Assembly: GCA_013180625.2 (NCBI GenBank)
Contig: SNVD02010020.1
Span: 124,001-188,000 of the forward strand
Direction: 5' to 3'
Origin: Boswellia sacra
Taxonomy: Eukaryota; Streptophyta; Magnoliopsida; Sapindales; Burseraceae
DNA: 64,000 bases
Part shown: in pieces, positions 9,457-20,736 of the stretch
How positions within the stretch are numbered: position 1 is the first letter of the stretch
Layout: the number at the start of each line of letters is the position of its first letter
Made by a program: the position numbers and the translations under genes
The notes under the pieces: generated by a model
Told to the model about the DNA's origin: nothing
Databases searched by the model: none
The model's input: only the letters and a program-made list of their open reading frames with translations

Positions 9457-10458
9457 TAGGGGTGTGCATGGATATGGTATCGCCATACCATCCCCTACTC
9501 TCCAGAGGTCGGGTTTTAAATTTTTATACCATACCATATCATTCTTGTATACATACCATACCACATCCTTGTATGGTAGGGTAGGGATGGATATGGTATA
9601 GTATTTGCAATTGATTAACCAAATTGACTTAAATTTAAATAATATTTTACCATGTTTTTTTAATGATTTTAAAACTTTGTTTATAACTTTTTTCCAAGAT
9701 TTTGATACTTTGAGTTCTTATTTTGACATTATTTAATATTATGATTTAAAAATTTTGTACTAAATAAAAACTCAAGCAATTACATAACAATACAAATAAT
9801 AAGATAACTAAATATTCCATGATAACACAAATAATCAAGTAACAATATCTCTATGACAACACAAAAATATCAAGTAATTATATATTCCATAACAACATAA
9901 ATGCTCAAGCAATTAAATATCCATAATGACACAAATAATAAGTAACTACATATCCAAATCCTTCCACAAAGTTTCAACCTTCAAGTCAAACATTTAAGTC
10001 TTACAAAGTTTCAACTTCCAATATAGTAGAAATTAAAAAAAATTATAATTCACTTAGAAAGATAATAAATATATTAATCTTAAAAAGAATGACAAAAGAA
10101 AGTTTAGAAATGAATATTATTATTGAAATTACTTCAAACTTTCTATGGTAGAGATTTAAGGTCACTAACATTTTCATTATATATTCTATTAAGATATATA
10201 ACACTCATACATACATATTGTTCATAAACAATTATATCATTACACGTTGTATAATTTTTAATTTTTGAAAATAAATATGATATGGTATGGTATTTTCGGA
10301 TTTTTTAAAAAATACCTGTCACCATACCATACCATAGAGGTTTTCAAAATATTTACCGTACTATATCCTATTTTTTTCTTATACCCTACCTTACCTCCAC
10401 CATACCATGGCGGGTATTTCGATTTTGAGCGGGTGAGGGTATACCATGCACTCCCCTA
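9457..10458. mobile_element. hAT-type non-autonomous element (MITE-like)
   Basis: Ends are TAGGGGTGTGCATGG and, in complement, TAGGGGAGTGCATGG: 15-bp inverted ends differing at one position. They are flanked by a perfect 8-bp duplication GGAATTAG at 9449-9456 and 10459-10466. Eight-base duplications and CAGGGG/TAGGGG ends are typical of hAT elements. Many GGTATGGTAT-type subterminal motifs occur in both orientations near both ends (9475-9610 and 10275-10445). The AT-rich middle encodes no transposase. It lies only 19 bp beyond the 3' LTR. Confidence 0.9.
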
Positions 10459-10466
10459 GGAATTAG

Positions 10467-11550
10467 TCCTAGGGGTCATTTTTGTCTATTTTAAAAAAAG
10501 AGAGGTTATTTGTGATATTAGATAATAACTCATGGCCATTAGAAATTTTTTTCATTAATTTATCAATCTTAATAATCTGTAAATAAACTCTCATTAAAGA
10601 ACTTATCACTGCAACTAAGAATCAAGTGATAGACTTCTCAAACTGATAAGAGAAGATGAGATATGATTCACAATGAGATGAAATGACTTGTATTGCCATA
10701 GCATGCAAAGTGGAGATAACTAAATTTATCACAAAGCTAATCACGTCTAACAGTGATTTAATCATGCCAAAGACTAAATTAATCGACAATCTTCTGAATT
10801 GAACACAATTTAATTGAGTCAAACACAAAGCTATTGAATTAATCACAATCTTACTCCAAAACAAACTGATTTCACTGAGTTCAATGTAAATAATCAATTT
10901 AAAAGCTACGTCAATTAATCAACATATAAGATAAAAAAACTAGAGAGATAAAAAATCATAGTATCATCAAATAAAACTTTGGTTGAAAGAATAAAAATAT
11001 CTTGTAGACAAATAGGTCATAACCAAAGTTAAATAACAATATGATAAATCCTTGCAACAAACACAGATAATTAATTCGAATTCTTTTGGCATAAAATCAA
11101 CAAGATACCAACACATATAAGTTCTAATAGTTCTATATACCCCTTAAAATTCTAAAAGTAATCCTATTTAATTATCATTTTCTTCATCTTTTTTTTTTCT
11201 CACTCATCGTCCTTATCTTCTGTCATTCATTTTATTTCTCTATTTATCAGTTACTAGGCTTTATTTGTTTTACACATATTCAAAAAAACATTTTTTGAAA
11301 ATGTATATTTTCTAATGCATTTCAAATCAAGATCAACCACATATTATTTTTAAATTTTAAAAATTTCAAAATCAACATATTCTTAAAGAGAGATTCAAGA
11401 ATAAAAGAAGACAAGAACGTATGACATATGTCAAATAATGCAAGCCTCTAGTTTGTTATTTTTTATGGGAAAGAAGACAAATATATATCATAGGCCAGAT
11501 ATGCAAAGAGCCACATATGGTCAATCTTGAAGACACCATCAAAGAAGGAA
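10467..11550. other. AT-rich intergenic stretch
   Basis: No supported gene, RNA or element. The short ORFs here are low-complexity and on no conserved pattern I recognise. Confidence 0.6.
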
Positions 11551-11569
11551 ATCATACTTCTTTGTAGGA

Positions 11570-12394
11570 TAAAGTGAAGGCTATGAATTTTCTTCTTCAC
11601 AATTTGAACGAAAAGTTGCCAGTCAAATTTCTCGATAAAGAAGATGTACTAATTTTGCGGAAAACCTTGGAAGAGAGATTTTATTACCAGATAGATGTCA
11701 TGCTTCCTCAAGTTCAAGAAGACTGACCACAACCTACGATTTCAAGGCCTCAAAAAAAATCGTTGATCACAACTCAACGTTTTTTAAGATTACGACCAAA
11801 GTTCTGCAATTAGGAAGTAATTGAGAAGAACAACATAAATAAGACTTCGACAACATTTCACTCCTCAAATATCGTTCTATAACAAATTTATTAAGAGTGT
11901 CATTTTGAAAAGTATTTAGAGTTAATCACATGCCTTCTAGTTGTTGAGAAAAATAATGGACTTTTATTATAGAATCGTCAATCATGTCCAACTGGTTTAC
12001 TACTGATTCCAAATGTTAACGCCAACACTTACAAAAATTAAGATCGCAATTAAGAACATGAACAAGAACGCAAGAATCATGGAAAATACGATCACAAATC
12101 TTCTAATCATCAAAATGACAAGAACGGCTACCAATAGGAAACCATTAATGATGACAACAAGGATAATTATAAAGAAAAGAAGAATAAAAGAAAAGACCTT
12201 CCAAAACCAACGAAGACATGACATAAATGTGGTACAAAAGGTCATTAGGTATGGAATTTTCGCATGTCCCAGCACTTGGTAGACCTCTACCAAGCAGCCA
12301 AAGAAACATAAGGAAGGATGTTGAGAAATATTTTCTTGAAAAATTTGACAAACAAAAGACCACTCATCTTGATGTTGGAAATTTTCTCCAAAAT
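11570..12394 (+). pseudogene. Decayed retrotransposon gag with zinc knuckle
   Basis: Discontinuous plus-strand reading with several stops and shifts. About 11575-11730 gives a stretch with NEKLPVKFLDKEDVL and LRKTLEERFYYQ; about 12000-12230 is Asn/Lys-rich; about 12215-12245 gives HKCGTKGH, part of a CCHC knuckle; then come HLVDLYQAAK and THLDVGNF. These phrases match the gag-type proteins of plant retroelements that read WSRTCRTPKHLVDLYQ. The CACTA element at 12395 is inserted within or at the end of it. No LTRs were found for this remnant. Confidence 0.55.
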
Positions 12395-12417
12395 CACTAC
12401 AAGAAAAATGATCATAT

Positions 12418-12650
12418 TTGGCGGTCTTAAAAGCACCACCAATGACACCGCCAAATATAGTCAATTTGACTGTATTTGGCGGTCGATCAAATTGCCAAAT
12501 ATGCTAATGACTATACTTGGTGGTCAAAGACCGCCAAGTATAATAGGTTTAAAAATTAAAAAAAATATACTTGGCGGTTTTTGGCCACCAAGTATAATAG
12601 TTTCAAAAATTAAAAAAATATACTTGGCAGTTTTTAACCGCCAAGTATTT
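12418..12650. repeat. Subterminal repeat array of the CACTA element
   Basis: At least eight copies, in both orientations, of TATTTGGCGGT or TACTTGGCGGT and variants (for example 12416, 12451, 12472, 12514, 12570 and 12638 regions). In CACTA elements such arrays bind the TNPA-type protein. No comparable array is obvious at the right end. Confidence 0.8.
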
Positions 12651-12712
12651 AAAAAAAATATATATATATATATATAACAGGTATTATTCTTATATATATA
12701 TATACAATAGGC

Positions 12713-14284
12713 ATCAACTTCATCCCATGTAATGGTTTCAAGATCAAGAATATGCAGATCATTCAAAAGCGACCTCTTTGCATCTTGTCCCCCAAAAATC
12801 ACCAAGCTTGTTCCAACAAGGGTCATAGATTGACCTCCACGTGAGACCTGCAATGCATGAATAATGGAACATTTAGAACACATTAAGTGCATTTAAAATT
12901 TGCAACAATAGTGAGCCACAATCTTTATATTGCTGGAGAGACAGATTAGTCTTTAGCAAATGGTTAATCACAACAAGTGGCTCTCTGGCCATTATCAGAC
13001 AAAACCAACCAGATTCCTCGCATAAAAGGTAAGAATTTGTTCCTATTTCTGTCCACCAGTTATCAACTAACCATCATCGGGGCAGACCTTAATCATTAGT
13101 CCTCTAAGCTAAGGATAATATCAGAGAATTAAATACACATATAAGATTTAAGTATGCTATCACAAGTTAGTGGTTGAAAAAGCCAATTAAGATTCTGCTT
13201 TCAAGTGCTTGACACACAATCTATTCTGATACAGCCCCATGGGTATGCCACTGTCTCAGTAATAATAATACACTAGAAGCTAATTGTAATTTTTGAAAAG
13301 AAATAACTAACTGGATGGCCACTTAATTTTTTAAATTTGGTTTGTCAAATAAATTACCAGTTGATTTAGAAAGAAAAAGATATAGATAAGAGAAAGAACA
13401 GATAATTACTGGTGGTTTCCCGTAAGTCTTTAAGGTTGACCAAGTAGAAGTCTGTAGATCAAACACCTTCACTGCAATGAGAATACAGGTCAATTTTCTG
13501 GGCTCTTCATTCTTTTGCTCAAAACAACATACAGATATATAATCGAGTTACAACGTTCTGTACTTTCTTTCCGTTTCTCTAGTTGTCATAGATAAGCAAT
13601 AATGACAAAACATACCAAAAGGTCAAGCACAATAGAATAGTATTAAACTGTACCCTGAATTGTTTTTGAAGGATCCTTTGTATGACCAGCAATTGTTAGA
13701 AGCTTATTCTCCCATGGTATCTAGAGAAACATTGATTTCAATGGACAGAATATTTGATATCAGCAAATGGACATGATGCAAATTTGCATACATTTCTGAG
13801 AAAACATTGCCCCTAGAAGTGACAGAGAAAGAAAAAAGGTACTCTGTTCTATACTAACCAAGGAATGACCAGCGCAGGGGGTCAGTGTTACGCCAGATGG
13901 AGATTCAGGTGACTCACCCCCAGCCTTAACCTCAACCTTTGACCAGGTCCAACTTCTCAAATCGAGGACCTGCATTGATCATTAAATTAGGGAAAAACTA
14001 CATACATAACAATTTCTGGGCACATATAGAAAGAGGAACACATATCCAAAACAAAGCCTGCAACAACAAAGGGCATACATATGCAAAGTTCTCTACTACT
14101 GGAACCAGAATGAGAACAAAAAAAAAAGATAAAGTTGTGATTTGCCAGAGTCCTGTTTAGAAATGGAAGGTGTGCATTTATATGGGTGTACAAATTATTT
14201 ACTTACAAGGAGATCATTTAGGTAACGACAATTGTGGTTTCCACCATATATATACATCTTATCTTGAACAATTGCAGCTCCATG
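12713..14284 (-). pseudogene. ACBP4/5-like: Captured fragment of an acyl-CoA-binding domain protein 4/5 (kelch) gene
   Basis: Five minus-strand exons with usable splice sites: 14207-14284 (HGAAIVQDKMYIYGG), 13859-13969 (VLDLRSWTWSKVE ... CAGHSL), 13654-13720 (WENKLLTIAGHTKDPSK), 13410-13471 (VKVFDLQTSTWSTLKTYG) and 12713-12847 (SRGGQSMTLVGTSLVIFGG ... LDLETITWDE). In this order they match the kelch repeat region of plant cytosolic ACBP4/ACBP5. The N-terminal acyl-CoA-binding domain and the C-terminal coiled coil are absent, and the last exon runs into element sequence at about 12712. The fragment lies wholly inside the CACTA element. It could be spliced if transcribed but cannot make the parent protein. 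Confidence 0.88.
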
Positions 14285-15280
14285 CTGAAAAAAGGAGAAT
14301 AATTCACTCAGAGATTGGAACAATAAAGATGAGGAAGAAGAAAGAATCAGGAAACAATGGACATTCTAAAAGAAATAAAAATAAAAGTTAACAAAGTCAT
14401 GGACTGATTGGCTGCCAAAAGTTAAAAGTTAACAAACACATATTAAGTTAAAAATCTTGTATCCATCTGCAAAAGAAGATGCCTGTTGTACATTCAAACC
14501 AGATCTTGTCCTAGTCTCATGGACTACAGGTCTTAACAAAGTCATGGACTGCTTGGCTGCTCTCTCAGCCCCCACTCATAGAATGAAACTGGAACAAACA
14601 AGTAACCGATTTCACGAAACTTTTACATGCTAACATAGTAACACTTGTAAACTTTACTAAATAGACTAAAACTTTTCCAGATTTCAAATTCGTTAGTTAC
14701 AAGTATAAGCTACATGAACTTTTTAACTTATTTAATAATTTCCGACCCAATGCAATTTTCTTTACTGTTAACGGACCAACACAAGCGTAAGAGCTAAAAC
14801 ATAACTACTAACCATAATGAGCAGGCAGGGTGTTTGACTTCCAAAACCCGACCTGCCTCTGCTAAACGAACCCAAAAAAATAACAACCAACATAAACATA
14901 AACACCGCACACTTAAAATTCTTAAAACAGAAAAAGAAAAAGAAAAAACTACAAATTTGAAATATGAAACTTTTATTAAAATTAAAAACTTACATCTTCA
15001 GATAAACACCGCAGGTCTTCAAAAAACCTTCGAATCTCCAATTGAAGAAGAGGGAACACAATCGTGACTAAACAACTTCAAGATTCTGTCGCAGCTCCTG
15101 GACCTTGTGATCTCTGATCATGGCAACTGCAGAAGAAAGAAAGAAAAAAAACAGAGACAAGAAAATGAGAAAGAAGATCTCACCTTAGAGAGAGCAACCA
15201 AAGAGAGAAAGAGACTGATATAGAAGTTGAAGAGCGCTAGAAATGGAAGGACTGACAACAACCAAAGAAAACACTCACGC

Positions 15281-15579
15281 TAATTCGTGATGCCACCGGA
15301 TACACGCTCGATAAAGAACCGAGAATCCTGCAATTCTGACCACTTCTTGAACAAATCCTTACACAGCTCTCTGCGAAAAAAATTCAAGAAAACAAATCAC
15401 GTTCAAGCTTTTCTAAGCTGGTAAGATTAAAGAAAAAAGAAGGCAGACAAGATCCGAATTACTGACATGACGTGAGGTGTGTCGACGGTGAGAGGGGAGG
15501 AGTGGAATCCAGTGCTGTCGTTCTCACGAGCTTCCACTGCAACATCCATTTTGTTCCAAATCTTCTTCACAGCTCCCAT
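15281..15579 (-). pseudogene. Captured 5' exons of an ethanolamine kinase gene
   Basis: Exon 1 (15467-15579, minus) begins at ATG 15579 with MGAVKKIWNKM and contains HSSPLTVDTPHV; the donor is GTCAGT. Exon 2 (from 15370 down) gives ELCKDLFKKWSEL and ERVSGGITN and then meets TAG at 15280-15282. Plant choline/ethanolamine kinases start in the same way (…PRIIELCKDLFKKW…VSGGITN). Only the N-terminus is present, without the kinase catalytic loop, so no enzyme can be made. It lies upstream of the ACBP fragment in the same orientation, so a chimeric transcript is possible. A further minus-strand exon-like piece at about 15075-15127 (MIRDHKVQELRQ) is unassigned. Confidence 0.82.
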
Positions 15580-15675
15580 TCTATTTGACTCTCTCTTTTT
15601 TTCGTTTTTATGGCTCAATATTTAAACGCCAGATATTTGCGGCTTCAGCAAAACCGGGAAGAGAAAGCCTAACCA

Positions 15676-15868
15676 CCCCACCACCATCCCCTCCAATACC
15701 AACAACAACGGTGAAAACTTCATCCAACAGCTCACCGCTCCTCTATCCCCTCTTCTCGGCCTAGATGCGTTACCTCAAGAACTCAATCTCAGTACCCGAT
15801 CAAAAGTCCAAGCCGCAATTCTCAGGATTCTCTCCTTTGGCTCCATTAGTTTCGCCCCCGTGGAATAA
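15676..15868 (+). pseudogene. Unassigned captured coding fragment
   Basis: A GC-richer stretch in an AT-rich context reads without stops on the plus strand, with FIQQLTAPLSPLLGLDALPQ and STRSKVQAAILRILSFG, and ends at TAA 15868. It looks like part of a real protein but I do not recognise the family. It lies just upstream of the ethanolamine kinase exon and on the opposite strand. A bidirectional gene pair captured together is one explanation. Confidence 0.4.
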
Positions 15869-16709
15869 CTTAAACCCTAAAAATGATTTTAGGGTGAAGA
15901 GTGAAGAGAAGAGAAAATGAAAGGGTAGAGGCGTGAAAGGGTGAAGAGAAGAGAATGATTTTAGGGTTACAGATTTTAGGTTTATGGTAGATGGGTTTTA
16001 TGAGGCGTAAAACATTTGTACGTTTAAAATTTTATTAACCAATAAAAATGTGACACGTTGGATATTTTAAATATACATATATATGCTTTAGTTTTTTTTT
16101 AATTTTTATAAACATTAATTGTTTTTATTTAATTTTTAAAATAAATTATTATAATTTTTAATTGAGTACAAATGTTATATTATTTCCAAATAAGATTTTA
16201 TTCAAGATTTTTAATTTCTTAATTTTTATCAAAAAATTAAACAATGTGATTTTAATTTATTTATTTTATTTAATTTTCATGTTTAAAAATTTACTTCTTA
16301 TTAATTTGATTTTAAAAATTTATTATTTAATTTATACAAAAATATTATCTTTTATTTAAATATTTTTAAAAAAATTTTAATTAAATATTAAAACAAAAAA
16401 ATTATTATTTAATTATTATTTTGAGATTTTTTACTTCTCTATTTATTGAAATTTAAAATATTATATTCATAATACTTGAAAGAGAAGATGAAAAATGTGA
16501 GAAGGGAATGGAAAAGATTACGTATTCACATACTTATCACATTTTTATAAAAATATGATAAATATTTGATTGAGTAAAGACAAAAGTACAAATAAGATGA
16601 ATAGGCAGGTTTGACTTTTACACCAATGTTATATTTCTCATTTTTTTAAAAAAATGCCAAATAAAAAAATTATAAAGTGACAAATATGTAAAAAATTCTT
16701 GTAGTGAAT

Positions 16710-17409
16710 GAACATTGAAGTGCCAATTACTAGGAAGTCTTTACCTTGTGTTTATATTTATAACTTTCTTTTATATTTAATTACTATTTTATATTTACTA
16801 TTCATCCTATATATTGTTGTCTTTTATATGAATCTAATGTAGCAACTGTAATTTGTTGATTGCACTGGTCAATGAGTGAAAGACATGGATAAAACTCACT
16901 TAATCACCTTATAGAGTGATTGATTTTACCTTAGAGAGGAAATCGAATTCTGAAATCAAATTCTGAAACCATAATCTCTACAAATTAACATCCTAGTAAA
17001 GACATTAACCTCAAAGTTGATACAAGCCCTAGAGCTACGCCTTGTCGTTGCTGTAAAGAGGCTAATGTACTTTATGTCCTAGTGGAGACAAAACCCTAGA
17101 AGAGGCTTAAAAATACTCTATCTTAGTGGTGCCGCATAAAAGATCTTGAGGAGGCTAAATCCTTGGTGGGACAAATAAAGAAATTTTTATTACCATTTTA
17201 GAGGTTAATGTCCTTGTAGAAACAAAGCATTTGTAGAGGCTAACATCCTTGGCAAGACAAATGAAGACATTTCTACTATTAATTATAAGATGTGGAATTG
17301 AGAGATAATATATTATCAATGACATGATTGATAACTAGAAATGAAGCAATTTTGGTTAAGTTAGCCTTCTTTGAGAACACAAGATCGGTTGTAAAAAGCT
17401 TGACTCGTT
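16710..17409. other. Intergenic, probably degenerate retroelement sequence
   Basis: Phrases such as GAGGCTAATGT, CTAGTGGAGACAAA and CTTGGTGGGACAAA recur at about 17060-17260, which suggests a degenerate repeat. No gene is supported. Confidence 0.4.
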
Positions 17410-17850
17410 GTGCAACGAATGCGATTACATTCAACACTTGTTAGTCTTGAAAAACTCAACATCAATTTTATCATCTTTGTAATTGCATATATACTCTATT
17501 ATTTATCAAATACAAATCTTTTCAAGAAAATCTATGGTAGATCAAGCATAATTTATTTTTTCCTACTATTAGAGAATACCTATCAGAAAACTATTTATCC
17601 GGAGGAGCATATCTCGAACATATACATTTTACGTTTTTTCTCTTGACCAATTTTTATCCTATGGGGTTTTCTTGGTAAGGTTTTTAATGAGGCATTTTTA
17701 ATCCAACATGGCTTTAAGTTTTCTTGTACAATTGTGCTACTTCACTAAAGTTTTTATCCTATTAGATTTTTCCTCAGCAAAATCAAATACAGTTATCTTA
17801 AAGTGGTGAATCTCTAAAAGGGATGTTATGTAATATGTGTAGAACTATTT
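17410..17850 (+). mobile_element. Remnant of the 3' end of a Ty1/copia element
   Basis: The stretch at 17647-17830 contains TATCCTATGGGGTTTTC, TTGGTAAGGTTTTTAATGAGGCA and a second similar phrase (TATCCTATTAGATTTTTCC). This resembles the region after pol in many plant copia elements, where a 'cccattgggttttcc…aaggtttttaacgaggca' pattern precedes the 3' LTR. Upstream, 17410-17640 is a degenerate open frame. No second LTR or target duplication was found. Confidence 0.45.
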
Positions 17851-20736
17851 GAACTCCACCAACTCAGAATTCACTCCACAACATCTGCCACAACCACTAT
17901 GTATCAATAAGCACTCCACAAGCGACCGTCGCCAAGCCTCTTTGCTAACCAATATCCTTTAACACGATTGATAGGCATAAGAGGTCTATTGGACTTTGTG
18001 GAAATGAGTAGAAGCCATGTAAAAGTAAATGTGAACATTCTATGTCACTGAATTATATTGTTTAGAGGGCAATTATATATGATTGGTTGAGGTGGCGGTG
18101 GAGTTGCCTATATAGAGGACGCAACCACATTAGGATGAGCAAGGGCAATTAGCCACACTAGGTCTAATATGGTCGTTTAATTTTTTATTATAATTTTATA
18201 AAATCATTGTTTAAACATATAAATTGATGACCTTTTTCCAATTAATTATGTGGGTTCCATGTTGCATGCATTGCACATGCATAGCACATGTGAAAAATTG
18301 TTATGTCATCATGTGATAAAAACTATCGTTTACGTTGAATTCCTAATGTAATATAATTCCTAATGTGATTAATTTTCCTATTCATATTGTTGCCTAAAAC
18401 ACACAAACTTCAGATGAGGAGAATCCTAATATAATAGGATATGGTTGATTGGAATCCTAGTCAAATAGGAATCTTTAATTAATTTTCCTATAATGTATTA
18501 GGAAGTTAAATATATTGTCCTAAATTACTTAGGAGAATGTGTGTTTGAATCCTATTGTGATTTACTCCTGATTTGTATTCTTACCCAAATTGAATTGAAA
18601 TACTTGCAGACAAGGAAAGAAGAAGCAAAGCTAATTAGGGACTTATATATATTGCTATCTTCATAACTGGGGGACATGCGCAGCAATCAAGGCAATTGAC
18701 TGAATTAGTTTGTGTGGGTCTTTTGTTCAGTGTTTATGTTTGAGTGTGAAGCATTAAGCTCCTATTGTGAGTTATAGGTCCTGGATTAGTTATTTCGTTA
18801 TTCTTAATTGTGTTTGGTTAAATGAGTAGTGACAAAGATGCAAGAGAGACTAGTGTTGTGATCAATGAAAGATAGGGTTGTAGGGGTACAATCATTGTAA
18901 AAGGTCCTTAGTTGCGTAAACAAATATAACATAATTTGATTGCAACTCTTGCTGTCCGTGAATGTAGCCTATTAATAACCGAACCACTTAAAACTTTTAG
19001 CTCTAATTTACTTTACTATTTTCAGTTATATTGTATTTAACCATCCAATCACCTACAAAACTAACAAATCATACTAAATTAAATTGCTTCCTATAAAATA
19101 TCTATCTTATTTAATTCCGATTTCAATGTCATAGACAAAATTAACAATTAAAATAATGAGTCGTACAAGTATAAAATAATCTATCTTTTTATTTTGTCAT
19201 TTCATAAGATTTTTCTTCTATATTGAGAAGAAACTTTCTAATTTTTTTACTCTCATTAACTTTTTTGATAATATTTTTCTTTTTCTTTTTTCTTCCATCA
19301 TGATATATCTTTTTCTTTTTTAATTTAACAATTTTCGTATATATATCTTTTTCTTGTGTACCCAAAAATATATATATTTAATAAGATCTGATAGAAGGTT
19401 ATTAATGAAACTATAACATAACATTTTGAAACATAATATTAGAGAAAAGTATGCAGATATCAAGAATAAACACTCAATGTATATATTTTATATTAATTAT
19501 TTTGTTTTATGTTATTTAAGTTGCCCCCAACTAACGAAATTTTTTGGCTTGTCCCTGCCTATATAAAGGCTCGAAATGCATTGTTTCAATTATTCGAGTT
19601 TCAACTTCTCTAATTAGTAACAAAGCTTTGGAGCTCAATTACACTCTCTCTTACATTTTATTGTTTTGCATCTATGCCTTTTATTCTATTTTATTATTTA
19701 CAAAAAGTAATAATTTTCTTTCATAAATCCTTTATAATTCTAAAAGTAACCCCAATTAATATTATTTTCTTCATCTTTATTTCTAACTCATCATTCCATT
19801 CCATTTTTTCCCTAACTATGGTTGGTGTTGTTTTTTTTTGTTTTGTATTTTGAAACAATAACATATTCTATTACAATTCCATATCAATTGGATAGTCTAT
19901 TTGTAAATAAAAACTATTTTCCTTCAAAGTTTTGATGCCATGAACATAGCAGTAGTTCTAAGTATATAACCAACCCAAACAACTAAATCCATACAACCTA
20001 ATGTGATACAAATTTATTGAGTGAGTAAAAATGAAAAGAAAATTAAAGAATTTTCAATAAAAAAATAGCATCCACTTTTTTAATAATTTTGTGCCAAATC
20101 AAGTTGTATCAGTTTAGTTATTTATGTTGTTTGTACATCTATAATTATTCTAAATATATTATCTTCGAAATAATAATAGTCTTAATAATTTTTTAATGTG
20201 GTTAGTTAATAGATCCGTTAGAAGATACTCATAAACAGCTGGATAGACTTAATTTTAGCTTTTCATCATTTTACAGGAACAATCATGTTTCTAATGAACC
20301 AAAAACTACATTGCTTTTTAAGTAATTAAATCTCAATAATCTCAACAAAAAAAAAAAAAAAAAACATAACGGCTTTTGGAAGTAATTTACAGTTTTGAAA
20401 GTACAAGGGCGTTTCAACCATGATCCTTTTCTCAAAAGTTTTGACCACCTAATCTGCAGACTGCAGCTGTGTGGATTTTTTTGAACCTTTTTTTTTAAGA
20501 GAGCTCTACTGCTCTAAAATTTTACAATGAAACCGGGGTTGTAGAGTTCAATATTTTTATCAAAAAAATTGGCTTAGTAATTTGCTCAATTTTAAAAATT
20601 ACCCCATTAAAAATTTATTGTCCTTAATTATAAATTGTTTTATGAGCATTTTAGAATAAAAAATTTAAAAAAAATTAGATTTTATTGTCCTTAATTTTAA
20701 ATTATCTTATTTCAGTAATAAATTTAAAAAAAAATG
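17851..20736. other. AT-rich intergenic region
   Basis: No supported gene. Contains poly-A/T runs (for example 20345-20363) and several decayed AT-rich stretches. The phrase family GGAATCCTA / AATAGGA recurs at 18360-18560, reminiscent of copia LTRs, but no element could be bounded. Confidence 0.5.

Larger units (their letters stand above)
12395..16706. mobile_element. Non-autonomous CACTA element carrying host gene fragments (Pack-CACTA)
   Basis: The left end is CACTACAAGAAAAATG at 12395 and the right end, in complement, CACTACAAGAATTTTT at 16691-16706. Both are flanked by the 3-bp duplication AAT (12392-12394 and 16707-16709). CACTA ends, a 3-bp duplication and TTGGCGGT subterminal repeats define a CACTA (CMC/En-Spm) element. 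It is 4312 bp and encodes no recognisable TNPA or TNPD transposase. The interior holds minus-strand exons of an ACBP4/5-type gene and an ethanolamine kinase gene, plus a plus-strand fragment I cannot name. Confidence 0.92.

Noticed and set aside
12524..12892. Single 122-codon minus-strand ORF as a gene
   Set aside because: Its first part is an ACBP kelch exon and the remainder is intron-like and CACTA subterminal sequence.
15868..15960. TAAACCCTAAAAATG resembles the plant telomere repeat
   Set aside because: Only one partial unit is present and there is no array.
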